This document shows, in pieces, positions 17,871 to 27,600 of a stretch of DNA of 64,000 nucleotides. The stretch comes from Streptococcus sp. oral taxon 431 (GTDB lineage Bacteria; Bacillota; Bacilli; Lactobacillales; Streptococcaceae). The stretch spans positions 124,001-188,000 of the forward strand of contig NZ_JALDUI010000002.1 in NCBI RefSeq assembly GCF_023115445.1. The letters are read 5' to 3'. The first letter of the stretch is position 1, and the number at the start of each line of letters is the position of its first letter. The translations under genes were made by a program, and so were the position numbers. Under the pieces are notes generated by a model that did no database searches, was not told where the DNA came from, and worked only from the letters and a program-made list of their open reading frames with translations.

Positions 17871-19553
17871 ATGGCCTACACTCTTAAACCAGAAGAAGTC
17901 GGCGTTTTTGCCATTGGTGGTCTAGGAGAAATCGGAAAAAACACATATGGTATCGAATATCAAGATGAAATCATCATCGTTGATGCAGGGATTAAATTCC
18001 CTGAGGATGACCTACTTGGTATCGACTACGTTATCCCTGATTACTCTTATATTGTAGAAAATATCGACCGCGTCAAGGCTCTCTTGATTACACACGGACA
18101 CGAGGACCATATCGGAGGGATTCCTTTCTTGCTCAAGCAAGCAAACATCCCTATCTATGCTGGTCCACTGGCCCTTGCCTTAATCCGTGGAAAACTCGAA
18201 GAGCATGGACTTTTGCGCAATGCTACACTTCACGAAATCAACCACAACACGGAGTTGACCTTTAAAAACCTTAAAGCAACTTTCTTTAGAACTACTCACT
18301 CTATCCCAGAACCATTGGGAATCGTCATCCATACCCCTCAAGGGAAAATCGTTTGTACGGGAGACTTCAAGTTTGACTTTACACCAGTTGGTGAACCTGC
18401 AGACTTGCACCGTATGGCAGCCCTAGGTGAAGATGGAGTGCTTTGCTTACTCTCTGACTCGACCAATGCTGAAGTGCCAACCTTTACAAACTCTGAAAAG
18501 GTTGTCGGCCAGTCAATCATGAAGATTATCCAAGGCATCGAAGGACGTATCATCTTTGCATCCTTTGCCTCAAATATCTTCCGTCTCCAGCAAGCAACGG
18601 AAGCCGCTGTCAAGACTGGGCGTAAGATCGCTGTCTTTGGTCGCTCTATGGAAAAGGCCATTGTCAACGGAATCGAGCTTGGCTACATCAAAGCTCCTAA
18701 GGGAACCTTTATCGAACCAAATGAAATCAAAGACTATCCTGCGGGTGAGGTTCTGATTCTCTGTACAGGTAGTCAGGGCGAGCCCATGGCAGCCCTCTCT
18801 CGTATCGCTAACGGAACTCACCGTCAAGTGCAACTCCAACCTGGCGATACTGTTATCTTCTCATCTAGTCCAATTCCAGGAAACACCACTAGCGTTAACA
18901 AATTGATTAACATCATTTCTGAAGCTGGTGTTGAAGTAATCCATGGTAAGATTAACAACATCCATACATCTGGACACGGTGGTCAGCAAGAGCAAAAACT
19001 TATGCTCCGCTTGATTAAGCCAAAATACTTCATGCCTGTTCACGGTGAATACCGCATGCAGAAAGTTCACGCTGGGCTAGCGGTGGATACTGGCGTAGAG
19101 AAGGACAATATCTTTATCATGAGCAATGGTGATGTGCTTGCCCTCACTGCAAATTCTGCCCGCATCGCTGGTCATTTCAACGCTCAGGATATCTATGTCG
19201 ATGGAAATCGTATCGGTGAAATCGGCGCTGCTGTCCTCAAAGATCGTCGTGATTTATCTGAAGACGGTGTCGTTCTAGCTGTCGCAACCGTTGACTTCAA
19301 GTCTCAGATGATTCTATCTGGACCAGATATTCTCAGCCGTGGATTTGTCTACATGAGAGAGTCTGGCGACTTGATTCGCCAAAGCCAACGTATCCTTTTC
19401 AATGCTATTCGTATCGCATTGAAAAACAAAGATGCCAGCATCCAATCTGTCAATGGCGCCATCGTAAACGCTATTCGACCATTCCTTTATGAAAATACCG
19501 AACGTGAACCAATTATCATTCCGATGATTCTCACACCAGATGAAGAATCATAA
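17871..19553 (+). CDS. rnjA: Ribonuclease J1
   Basis: A 560-residue beta-CASP metallo-beta-lactamase nuclease. The metal-binding motif HGHEDH is at residues 75-80. The beta-CASP block GRSMEKA and the C-terminal [14 protein letters not shown] block follow in order. RNase J1 has 5'-to-3' exonuclease and endonuclease activity in mRNA turnover and rRNA maturation. The length matches the family. The gene ends 2 bp after the first base of the hairpin at 19552, which may serve as its terminator. Confidence 0.96.
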   Translation: MAYTLKPEEVGVFAIGGLGEIGKNTYGIEYQDEIIIVDAGIKFPEDDLLGIDYVIPDYSYIVENIDRVKALLITHGHEDHIGGIPFLLKQANIPIYAGPLALALIRGKLEEHGLLRNATLHEINHNTELTFKNLKATFFRTTHSIPEPLGIVIHTPQGKIVCTGDFKFDFTPVGEPADLHRMAALGEDGVLCLLSDSTNAEVPTFTNSEKVVGQSIMKIIQGIEGRIIFASFASNIFRLQQATEAAVKTGRKIAVFGRSMEKAIVNGIELGYIKAPKGTFIEPNEIKDYPAGEVLILCTGSQGEPMAALSRIANGTHRQVQLQPGDTVIFSSSPIPGNTTSVNKLINIISEAGVEVIHGKINNIHTSGHGGQQEQKLMLRLIKPKYFMPVHGEYRMQKVHAGLAVDTGVEKDNIFIMSNGDVLALTANSARIAGHFNAQDIYVDGNRIGEIGAAVLKDRRDLSEDGVVLAVATVDFKSQMILSGPDILSRGFVYMRESGDLIRQSQRILFNAIRIALKNKDASIQSVNGAIVNAIRPFLYENTEREPIIIPMILTPDEES

Positions 19554-20252
19554 CCACCCGTCTAACGGGTGGTTTGCACCAGGGCTATAAGCCCAAATTA
19601 CCAGCCAGCGCCTAAAGACGCTGGCTTTCACGTTGTTCAAGCCTTATTGCATTTGACTCGTCACAAGCCTCTCAAAGAGGCAGATGTACTACTTGCCACT
19701 ATCCCTAAAGGGATCTTCATATTCTTTTACACTCAACTTATCTAAAGCAATATCTTTTCGCTCTTGTTCCTGAATGTATTTCTTTATTGTGGCTTATTGA
19801 GGTCAACTGTACTCACATAATATCCCTCTACCCAAAAATGTCGATTTCCAAACTTATATTTCAGATTTGCGTGTTTATCGAACATCATTAGAGCGCTTTT
19901 ACCTTTTAAATATCCCATGAAACTTGAAATACTAATTCTAGGTGGAATACTTACAAACATATGAACATGATCTGGCATTAAATGGCCCTCGATAATCTCA
20001 ACACCTTTATAACTACATAATCTATGGAATATTTCTCCCAAACTACTTCGATATTGATTATAGATCTCTTTTCGTCTATACTTAGGGGTGAACACAATGT
20101 GATATTTACACATCCATTTTATGTGTGATAAACTATGTGCTTTTTGAGCCATATTTTTCTCCTTTCGCTTTACAATTGGCTTGAACACCTTTATTGTATC
20201 GCGTTTGGAGTTTTTTGGTATAACCTTCGATGCGCACCCGCATAGCGGGTGG
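19552..20252 (-). mobile_element. IS200/IS605-family element (IS200 type), inactive
   Basis: About 700 bp bounded by related subterminal hairpins. One is a perfect 10-bp stem AACCACCCGT-CTA-ACGGGTGGTT (19552-19574), the other CACCCGC-ATA-GCGGGTG (20235-20251) followed by a T run. A single tnpA (now frameshifted) lies between them, with a further stem AGCCAGCG/CGCTGGCT at 19602-19625. IS200-type elements have hairpin ends rather than inverted repeats and move as single strands. Exact ends cannot be fixed without an empty site. It lies at the terminator of rnjA, a typical neutral target. Confidence 0.75.
19689..20152 (-). pseudogene. Frameshifted IS200-type transposase tnpA (Y1 HUH)
   Basis: The start MAQKAHSLSH follows AGGAG. 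The HUH motif reads GHLMPDHVHMFVS, and the catalytic Tyr should be in the C-terminal region. The frame stops after YYVSTVDLNKPQ because one base is missing near 19790; in the next frame it continues TIKKYIQEQERKD up to SGK and a stop at 19689. The shift falls inside or just before the helix that carries the nucleophile region, so the open part (about 122 residues) is shorter than the usual 150 or so. Confidence 0.82.
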
Positions 20253-20306
20253 TTTTTTTGTCTCGCACCTAACGGAGCGAGACGGACTGAAAGTCACATA
20301 ATAAGA

Positions 20307-20344
20307 AAAAATTCTCTGAAGTCCTATGTCTTCAGAGAATTTTT
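20307..20344. terminator. Terminator after the glycosyltransferase cluster
   Basis: A perfect 15-bp inverted repeat, AAAAATTCTCTGAAG with its complement and an 8-base loop, flanked by A and T runs. It lies just after the last gene of the cluster on the minus strand. Confidence 0.85.
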
Positions 20345-20410
20345 GTTATTTCACAACAAGTTGTGCCAAGTATTTTTCTTTAATCAACTAGTCTATAAAT
20401 CCTATCGCTC

Positions 20411-21289
20411 TCACCGACGCTTGGTCTCAATAGCTTTTTTCACCAAAATCTGTTGATAAGCTTCCATATCTCCGTGTTCCAATGCTTCTTCTTCATGAAT
20501 GGATAATCGCCATTTATAAGCCTGAATTTCCTTATCCAATAACTCCTGAGGTGCCCCAATCAGATTCAAAATAGTCAGACGCTCTTCAATACTTTTTAAC
20601 GGATAAACATCTGCAAGATTAACTGTTCTCGTCACACTTGTGGAGCGTTTTCTATGAATATAAATGGCTTTATTCATATAGGCAATCTTATCTGCTTGAA
20701 GATAAACCTTATAGGTCGTATAATCGTCTTCTACCTTCTGATCCGTTGGATAGACAATATCCTTGAAAAGCTCCGCTTTATAGAGTTTTGCCCACGGAAC
20801 AGTAAAACATTGACTAAGATTATGTTTTCCGTCATATTGATGATGGAACCAATCAAAAGGGCTATACACTTGTTCAAAATAGTTATCTGCACCTACATGG
20901 ATTAGAAAACTTCCCTGATCTTCAATAAACTGAGTGAAATTACCAATTGCAATATCTGCATCCGTTTTTTTCAATAAATCATAAAGGCTTTGGATATGGT
21001 CTAACTCTAGCCAATCATCATTATCCACAAAGACAATGTAATCACCTGTCACAGCTTCCAAGGCACGATTACGACTGGGAAGCAACTCCTCCATTTGGCT
21101 TATGGTAAACTTTAACACGCGCATCTTGATTCTTATATCGTTGACAAATAGCTGCTGAACCATCCGTTGAGCCATCATTGATTAAAATAACTTCAAGATT
21201 TTGATAAGTTTGTTGAAGAATGCTATCTAAACATTTTCAAGATAGGCCTCTGACATATAAACAGGAACGATAACACTTATTTTTTCAAT
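20411..21289 (-). pseudogene. Family-2 glycosyltransferase, frameshifted
   Basis: Similarity begins near 21289 with IEKISVIVPVYMSEAYLEN. A missing base near 21235 shifts the frame to LDSILQQTYQNLEVILIND; then an extra C near 21090 shifts it again to SRNRALEAVTGDYIVFVDN with the DDW metal-binding motif, and it stays open to ETKRR at 20411. The parts in order make a normal GT-A domain and a C-terminal tail. No start codon is left in frame. Two frameshifts show that the gene is dead unless they are sequencing errors. Confidence 0.82.
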
Positions 21290-21329
21290 TTTTAGTCTAA
21301 GTGCTTCAAATATCGCTGGATTGATACAA

Positions 21330-21479
21330 TCATATTCTCTTAGCCACAAACTCTTGATTATATTTCTTCCATACTAAGTTGATGATTGAAATACAAATTG
21401 TCAGCAAGTGAAATACTAAGATAAACGCTATATAGTTATGGATATCTTTATCTAGGAAGATCTACTCTAAAGCTTTCAC
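21330..21479 (-). pseudogene. Remnant of a small membrane-protein gene with a nonsense codon
   Basis: After AAAGGAAGTATC a GTG opens a frame of 49 codons with TAG at codon 6, then a helix (YIAFILVFHLLTICISIINLV) and a basic end KKYNQEFVAKRI. The frame and ribosome binding site look real, but the stop near the start suggests a broken gene. It lies between the GtfB-like gene and the broken family-2 glycosyltransferase. Confidence 0.4.
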
Positions 21480-21504
21480 GATACTTCCTTTATTTATCCA
21501 TCAT

Positions 21505-22725
21505 TTAAAAAAGTAACTTCAACTCTTCCCTGATCGCTAAGTACGGATTCATCTTTTGTTTATCATAAGCAGATTGATATTTTTCTGGATTTACAAGTTG
21601 AGATAATTCGTCAATCATCTCTGCTACACCATCCCTTGGAAACACATGGTCAGTAGCATAAAACTCTGGCTGGTGACACGTTTCCTTAAAAGCATAAAGG
21701 ATCATGCCATTTTCAAGAGCTGTACGGCTACCATCAAGTATTTCCTGCGCATGAGAAATATCCAGATAAATGCTACACGTTTGTAAAAGTTTCTCATATA
21801 TCTCTCTAGACAGGCCTGGGTAAAGATGAACATTTGCATGACAATCCAGATCTAATAAACGCCCTCCCATTACTGTTAGCGCAGCAATATGAAATTCAAA
21901 ATTCGGTAGGGCAGATACAAGGACTTCAATTTGCTCTAGTTCTTGCGTATCTGTCAAAATTAAAATATGCGGACGAAACTCCCTAAAGGCGCCAAGAAAG
22001 GTTGGTAGATAAATCAGGGGAAGATTCATATTGTCTGTTTTTAATTTCAAATCTCGAGTCAGTAGTTTCCCACAACGATCTTTTAGATACGAAATATCTT
22101 CCGTGGAAAACTCTTCTCTCATATAAAATACTAACTGATTAGATGAGAGGTTAGGCATTTCCCTAAGCAAGTTTATATCTGATAACACTATGCAATCACC
22201 TGTAGATAATTGTTTATCTAAAACCAGTTTTCTTGCTTCATCAATTGAAGGAAGCCCCTGTTCCTGACCGTTTGCTTCTCGATAAAGTGCACGATCATGA
22301 GATGAAAAAAGATAGAGTTGTTCTTGACTTTCCTGACCATAAATGTCTATCTCTTTTTTCCCACCACTCCAAATTTCTCTATGAAAACAAGTTCCCGATA
22401 AATCGTAATGATCTCTTGCACAACAAACACCTTTGTTATCATACCATTCGACTAACTCCACCATTTGTGGCCACTGAGGATAACAGAAAATCTTCCCTTT
22501 TTTATTTCCTTCCGCTACGATATCACCTGTAGAAAGAACCTCCCAAAATCGAGGTAAGGGAAGTTGAGTCATGTGTAAGGGACTTGAATTTTCATGATTA
22601 GAAAAAAAACTAGTAAAAATATTGTTAATCGTTAATGGTTTCAGATCCATCCCCATGAGTTCTAAATCTTTTTTTAGGCGATCGTCATCTGAAGACCATT
22701 CCCTCGTCAGATAATAATACATCAT
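21505..22725 (-). CDS. GtfB-like glycosyltransferase-stabilising partner
   Basis: A 406-residue protein whose start pattern (MYYYLTREWSSDDDRLKKDL, then LPLPRFWEV) follows GtfB/Gtf2, the non-catalytic partner and acceptor-binding subunit of the GtfA-GtfB O-GlcNAc transferase of serine-rich repeat adhesins. It follows the GtfA-like gene by 7 bp on the same strand, the standard gtfA-gtfB order. No SecA2, SecY2, Asp or serine-rich adhesin genes are in the window, so the substrate must be elsewhere. Confidence 0.75.
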   Translation of the reverse strand: MMYYYLTREWSSDDDRLKKDLELMGMDLKPLTINNIFTSFFSNHENSSPLHMTQLPLPRFWEVLSTGDIVAEGNKKGKIFCYPQWPQMVELVEWYDNKGVCCARDHYDLSGTCFHREIWSGGKKEIDIYGQESQEQLYLFSSHDRALYREANGQEQGLPSIDEARKLVLDKQLSTGDCIVLSDINLLREMPNLSSNQLVFYMREEFSTEDISYLKDRCGKLLTRDLKLKTDNMNLPLIYLPTFLGAFREFRPHILILTDTQELEQIEVLVSALPNFEFHIAALTVMGGRLLDLDCHANVHLYPGLSREIYEKLLQTCSIYLDISHAQEILDGSRTALENGMILYAFKETCHQPEFYATDHVFPRDGVAEMIDELSQLVNPEKYQSAYDKQKMNPYLAIREELKLLF

Positions 22726-22732
22726 TGCTTTT

Positions 22733-24220
22733 TTATTCCCATTCTCTAGTCAAAAATTCATACCATTGTTTTGTTATGCAGTCTGATAAATATTCTTCAG
22801 CCAAGCGGTAAGAGCCTTCCCTCAGCTGTTTGATTTGTTTGAAGGCTTTCTCTAAAGCTTTTGTTAAATCAACCACAATTTCCTCATCCGAACGAGCAGC
22901 AAAAGGAACTAAATAACCATTTTTACCCTCTTGAATAAAGGTCTGATTTCCATATGGTACATCTAAACCAACAAGAGCTTGTCCAGAACCAATTGCTTCT
23001 AATAAAGTTATACCAAAAGTTTCCCATTCCGAGGTAGCCAAATAAAGTTCATACTCTTTGAAACGGTTTGAAATTGTCTGATGCCCCTTAAGATGGATAT
23101 AATTTTGTGCTCCTAGATTGGCAATCTCTGCTTCAATATCCTGCCATAGCATCCCTTGCCCATAGATATCTAAGTTGACGTCTGGAAAAATTTCATGAAA
23201 AGCAACGATGGCTTTGATTGCTAAGTCTAACCGTTTTCGGCGTTCAAACCGCACGGCAATCATCACAGAATAAGGTTTTCGTTCATCAGCTAATTGCAAC
23301 TGTTCTAGGGCAGCTACTGGAAGAACGCGAACTTGACCAGTTTTCCCTAGTAATGCTAAATGTTTTTCCAATTCATCCTTCTGTGATTGCGTTGATACTA
23401 AAATATCATCAAATTCCTCGGCATATTGAAAAAGGTGATAGTATTCAGAATTGATCTGATCTCCCCAATAATGAATAGAGTGCACAACACAGGATAATCT
23501 TGCTTCTCCTTTTAAACGTAAAAGAGGTGATGTGAAGGGAAGATTCTCTAGACGATCAATAAATACATGATCCTCTTTACTAAACTGCAACTCTGATAAG
23601 GCTCGCTCTAAAAATTCAGACTCACTATAGAACCACTCCGATCCACACCGATAAACTGCTTCAGTATCCTCACCTGGTTCTTTCTTAATCTCTTCAAAGG
23701 CTATGGAACCATCTCTATTATGAAACAGTCGGCGAACAACTCTAGCTACTATACCAAATCCAGCATCCACTGCTGTAAAAAATTCTGTGAACAGCTTTTT
23801 CTTACCATAATGTTCTCTACGAAGTAAACGACCAAATACATAATAATCTACATAATCCACATAATCCGGTTTTAGACTGTTTTTATGTAGAATGGTAGTC
23901 ACACCATCTTGTTCTTGAAAAATCACTTCACAATTATTTTCCTTATATTCAGCAGTCAGGTGTAAGAGCTGCTTCATATCATCTATACGGATCCCCAAGC
24001 TCATATCACGCTGATCTGTCAACAACATATGTGCTAATAGGATTTCTTCCTCAAGATGACCCAAAGAAAGGTAATAGTCCCATTTAAATCGAGGAGGGAC
24101 CTGTGTAAAAACAAAACTGGCAGGAAGGTCCAAGTCGCGAAAAACCTTCCCACGATATGCTTGAGCAACATCTACACCATTTGGTTCTAAACCCACCATA
24201 AGATTAAAAGTGTAAAGCAT
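22733..24220 (-). CDS. GtfA-like protein O-glycosyltransferase (GT4)
   Basis: A 495-residue protein that opens with LYTFNLMVGLEPNGVDVAQAY, the typical beginning of GtfA/Gtf1. It has a C-terminal GT4 Rossmann domain with SEWETFGITLLEAIGSGQALVG, holding the nucleotide-sugar glutamates. GtfA attaches GlcNAc to Ser/Thr of serine-rich repeat adhesins in the cytosol when bound to GtfB. The sequence has the expected length (about 500). Sugar and acceptor specificity here are not readable. Confidence 0.8.
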   Translation of the reverse strand: MLYTFNLMVGLEPNGVDVAQAYRGKVFRDLDLPASFVFTQVPPRFKWDYYLSLGHLEEEILLAHMLLTDQRDMSLGIRIDDMKQLLHLTAEYKENNCEVIFQEQDGVTTILHKNSLKPDYVDYVDYYVFGRLLRREHYGKKKLFTEFFTAVDAGFGIVARVVRRLFHNRDGSIAFEEIKKEPGEDTEAVYRCGSEWFYSESEFLERALSELQFSKEDHVFIDRLENLPFTSPLLRLKGEARLSCVVHSIHYWGDQINSEYYHLFQYAEEFDDILVSTQSQKDELEKHLALLGKTGQVRVLPVAALEQLQLADERKPYSVMIAVRFERRKRLDLAIKAIVAFHEIFPDVNLDIYGQGMLWQDIEAEIANLGAQNYIHLKGHQTISNRFKEYELYLATSEWETFGITLLEAIGSGQALVGLDVPYGNQTFIQEGKNGYLVPFAARSDEEIVVDLTKALEKAFKQIKQLREGSYRLAEEYLSDCITKQWYEFLTREWE

Positions 24221-24318
24221 TCTTTAACTCCAAACTAAACTCTAATCACAAGCATCAAAGCATGGACTCCATAAAAGAAGTGAACTAGCGAATGATTAGA
24301 TTATCTACTAAAACTTTC

Positions 24319-25527
24319 TCATTTATCTAACGAATTGAGGTAAGCTTTAATCGCCACTACCATCGCTTCAGGAGTTTGTGAAGAAAAAATCTGACTTCCT
24401 CCTGTTGGGTCCTTACTGGTATTATCAAAAGCAAAGATCGGTTTCCCTAATTTATGAATCTCCTGAGTGATATTCATAATTTCGTTAAAATGATTGATAT
24501 CCAAATAAAAATCGATTTTGCTAAGAACATTTTCAAAATTATAAGGATTGAACTGTGGATAAATGGACACATTTAAATATCGTTGTAAATCGACCACTTG
24601 GGAGGCAAAAGTTGTATGAGCCAAAATATGAAAATGAACCTCAGGTAGTGCTTTTATCAAAAACTCCAAGTGCTCCATCTCGCAAGTATTTGTAAAGATT
24701 GCAGTATGATATTTTTCTTTTTCTGTAAGCTCCTCTAAACCATGTCTGATAATCTCTTTCCGTAAGATAATATCTGACCAATCTAAAGCATAGAAGAACC
24801 ACCATCTATCCCCCAAGCGATTCTTATATATAGCTGACCATGGTTTCCCGTCTGTATAATGAATAACAGAAACCACCGACTCATATTGATTCGCTTTTAC
24901 ATACCATCCATCTTTTTGAAAACGTGTCGCAATAGTATCCATTCCAACCATAAAATTGTAATTGACGTCTAGCTCTTTCCATTGCCCCACAAAAAATCGA
25001 TTTAAAATTCCTTGATCACCAAACTCAACTTCATGGTACTGATCCGCTAATTCAAACAATTTTGTTGAAATCGAATGCTCTCTCCAATAGGCATTATTTA
25101 TCAATAAAACTCCTGAATTGAAATTTGTTTGCTGCAATTCATCTCTAACTGCTGCGACTGGGCTGGCACCTAGATCTGTTTCAAAAAGACTTGTTAAATC
25201 TCCATTAACAATAATATCCGAATCAAGATATAAAACCTTATCTTCCTTCAGTATGTCTGGAATAAAGAAGCGAAAATAAGCTGCATATGATAAGTGAGCA
25301 GTTGGTAAATGATATTTCCGGAGATGATTATTAGAAATCTTTACATTTACAATTTCTGAATGAATAGCTTTCAATCGCTGATTCATAATACGAAACCATT
25401 CCGAAGGTAGATCGTCATTAAAAACATAAAATTTTATATCATCGTTATAAGCACAAACAGACTTGATAGTAGTTTCCACCTTATCCATATATCCATTATC
25501 TGCTCCAAGTACGATTGCTTTCTTCAT
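24319..25527 (-). CDS. GT8-family glycosyltransferase with a GtfB-like C-terminal domain
   Basis: A 402-residue protein. The N-terminal 270 residues form a GT8 domain with the DxD motif in VLYLDSDIIVNGDL and the substrate blocks FNSGVLLIN and FGDQGILNRFF. The C-terminal 130 residues (HTAIFTNTCEMEHLEFLIKA onward) read like the C-terminal part of the GtfB-like protein at 21505. GT8 enzymes add hexoses from UDP-sugars. It is first in the glycosyltransferase series and probably extends the sugar placed by the GtfA/GtfB pair. Confidence 0.78.
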   Translation of the reverse strand: MKKAIVLGADNGYMDKVETTIKSVCAYNDDIKFYVFNDDLPSEWFRIMNQRLKAIHSEIVNVKISNNHLRKYHLPTAHLSYAAYFRFFIPDILKEDKVLYLDSDIIVNGDLTSLFETDLGASPVAAVRDELQQTNFNSGVLLINNAYWREHSISTKLFELADQYHEVEFGDQGILNRFFVGQWKELDVNYNFMVGMDTIATRFQKDGWYVKANQYESVVSVIHYTDGKPWSAIYKNRLGDRWWFFYALDWSDIILRKEIIRHGLEELTEKEKYHTAIFTNTCEMEHLEFLIKALPEVHFHILAHTTFASQVVDLQRYLNVSIYPQFNPYNFENVLSKIDFYLDINHFNEIMNITQEIHKLGKPIFAFDNTSKDPTGGSQIFSSQTPEAMVVAIKAYLNSLDK

Positions 25528-25595
25528 TTTTCAATCCCTTTTATCTAACGTTTATTTTCTTTTTCTATTAACTAATAAAATCTGTCGAATTTCAT

Positions 25596-25784
25596 CTACC
25601 ATTTTTGAGGTTCTTCATGGGCGATTACTTTATCAAAGAGTTCTGCTTGATGGGCTACAATATCTAAGGGCAGCACAGTTTTTCCCTAGATCTTGATAGG
25701 TTTGATTGAGAATACTATCTAGACATTGTCGTAAGTAGTTTTCAACGTTGTAAACTGATACAATTATACTAATTTTTCTGTCAT
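25596..25784 (-). pseudogene. Remnant of a family-2 glycosyltransferase
   Basis: A start MTEKISIIVSVYNVENYL and the following CLDSILNQTYQDL are a clear GT2 N-terminus. After about 33 codons the frame jumps, through an internal deletion and frameshift, to LPLDIVAHQAELFDKVIAHE and a stop at 25596. Most of the catalytic domain is missing. Confidence 0.7.
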
Positions 25785-25863
25785 TTTTATATTTCTCTTT
25801 ATACTTTTCCAAAGTTATGAAAAACGGTTCTTCAGTAGGATTCCCAATTCACTACTAGCTTTC

Positions 25864-26100
25864 TATAGTTTGCGGAAAAATTCTCTGATGAAAGCTGAAA
25901 TATCTTTACTCATGATTTTATCCAGCCTCTCAGTAGTCAACTCCTCTGACCGGTTCCACCAATATCCTTGATTTGACCATCGGGTAACAGTTGAAAAAAG
26001 CGCTGATGTTGCTTATTTTTATGTGAAAAGATACAGAATTTTCCAGATACTGATACCATTGCTAATCTTCCCCTTATAACTTTGACCAAGAACACGAATC
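25864..26100 (-). pseudogene. Unidentified coding remnant with a frameshift
   Basis: A frame reading VSGKFCIFSHKNKQHQRFFQ and LLPDGQIKDIGG is broken by a frameshift and goes on as NRSEELTTERLDKIMSKDI, ending FIREFFRKL at 25864. I do not recognise the family. Its place among glycosyltransferase remnants suggests the same lost cluster. Confidence 0.45.
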
Positions 26101-26106
26101 TTCTAT

Positions 26107-26416
26107 AGAGAGTTTTTTTCCCAAAAATCTTTATAAAAATCTAGTATTTTTTAGTCAAAAGCCTAGATTTATTCCATTTTAATTATACCTTATTTTTAGC
26201 AAAAGAGCTATCATATAAATATATCTATTAGATATTATTGTAGCATTCAACTATCAATATAAGTCAATCATCTTTATTCAGTAAAAATATTTGATATATA
26301 GAATTATCTTCTAAACTTGAGATTATTTCCTTATTTTTCAAGAATCAAAAAACCTAGATTCTAACAGCTAGTAAATAACTAACGGTTAAAGTATAGGTTT
26401 ACTCAGAAAACAATCA
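26107..26416. other. AT-rich stretch with no feature seen
   Basis: Between the decayed glycosyltransferase cluster and galM I see no ORF, repeat or clear terminator. It probably represents deletion scar DNA. Confidence 0.5.
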
Positions 26417-27454
26417 TTATTTCACAACAAGCTCATAACGAGTTTTGCTGGTGAATGTTTCACCTGCTTTGAGGATGACTTGGTCTTTAAGGTCGCTATG
26501 AATAGCATCTGGTAAAGCTTGCGCTTCAAGAGCAATCCCATTGTGCTGAATCATTGACTGACCAGCGATGATGACACTCTCATCCACAAAGTTTGCTGTG
26601 TAGACCACAAAGCAAGGAGCCTCTGTCTTGAAGAGCAGGAAGCGACCTGAACCTTGGTCATAGAGGAAACCAGCATTGTCATGTCCTGCAGGAAGAGCAA
26701 ATGGATGGTCCAAACCAGATACGAGTTTGATTTGTTCATCTTCGTCTGCAAAAATATCCTTAAGCAAAGCTCCATTGTAGATATGCTTGACCACATCACG
26801 ATTAGCATCCGGTGTTTTAGCTGGCACGCCGTCTGGAGCGATTGGATAGATGCCTTCAGTGTTCAATTGGAAGACATGGCGGTCAACAGTCTGAGTGAAA
26901 TCGCCTGACAGGTTAAAATAGCTATGGTTGGTTGGATTGACCAAGGTATCCTGGTCTGTCGTCACCTTGTAGCTAACTTCGTAGGCACCACTTTCTTCCA
27001 AGTTGTAGCTAATCCAGATCTTAAGATTTCCAGGGAAACCTCCAGTCCCATCTGTTCTTTCTGTGTAAAGAGTCAAACCATGGTCACTCACTTCGACTAG
27101 CTCAAACAAGTTAGAATCCCAACCAGTTGAGCCACTGTGGTTACAGTTGCTAGCATTGTTGACTTCAAGATCATAGGTCTTACCATTGAGTTCAAATGTT
27201 GCTCCTGCAATACGACCTGCCACTGGACCTACACTTGCTCCATGTTTAGGGCTATTTCCCACATAGCTTTCGAAATCGTCAAAACCTAGGATAACATTGG
27301 CAAAATTGCCAGTCTTATCTGGAGTTACATAGCGTAAAATTGTTGCTCCATAAGTCATGATTTCCAGTTGGTATCCTGCCTCCGTTTCAAAACGGTAAGC
27401 GAGGACATCCTTGCCATCAACTTTCCCAAATACACGTTCTGTGTATGCTTTCAT
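26417..27454 (-). CDS. galM: Aldose 1-epimerase (galactose mutarotase)
   Basis: A 345-residue enzyme that interconverts alpha and beta anomers of galactose and related sugars. The family blocks SVGPVAGRIAGATF, NCNHSG and the catalytic His region NPTNHSYFNLSG are present. GalM is the last gene of the sugar operon running from bgaC; it lies 146 bp after lacD, with a hairpin between them, so it may also have separate expression. Confidence 0.94.
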   Translation of the reverse strand: MKAYTERVFGKVDGKDVLAYRFETEAGYQLEIMTYGATILRYVTPDKTGNFANVILGFDDFESYVGNSPKHGASVGPVAGRIAGATFELNGKTYDLEVNNASNCNHSGSTGWDSNLFELVEVSDHGLTLYTERTDGTGGFPGNLKIWISYNLEESGAYEVSYKVTTDQDTLVNPTNHSYFNLSGDFTQTVDRHVFQLNTEGIYPIAPDGVPAKTPDANRDVVKHIYNGALLKDIFADEDEQIKLVSGLDHPFALPAGHDNAGFLYDQGSGRFLLFKTEAPCFVVYTANFVDESVIIAGQSMIQHNGIALEAQALPDAIHSDLKDQVILKAGETFTSKTRYELVVK

Positions 27455-27490
27455 CCTTCTCTCCTTTTTCTAATTCAATTAAGTAAACAA

Positions 27491-27520
27491 ACCATAGAAA
27501 GCGCATTCACGTTCTATGGT
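27491..27520. terminator. Hairpin between lacD and galM, overlapping a cre-like site
   Basis: ACCATAGAA and TTCTATGGT are perfect arms with a 12-base loop, followed on the minus strand by TTGTTT. The plus-strand loop region AGAAAGCGCATTCA resembles a CcpA cre site, so the sequence may act as attenuator, operator or both. Confidence 0.5.
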
Positions 27521-27600
27521 TTTATTGTATGATTTACAGACACCTTTGTCAAGAAACCATAGATATTTTATTAACAAAAGTCGTTTCTTCTATTTCTGAT

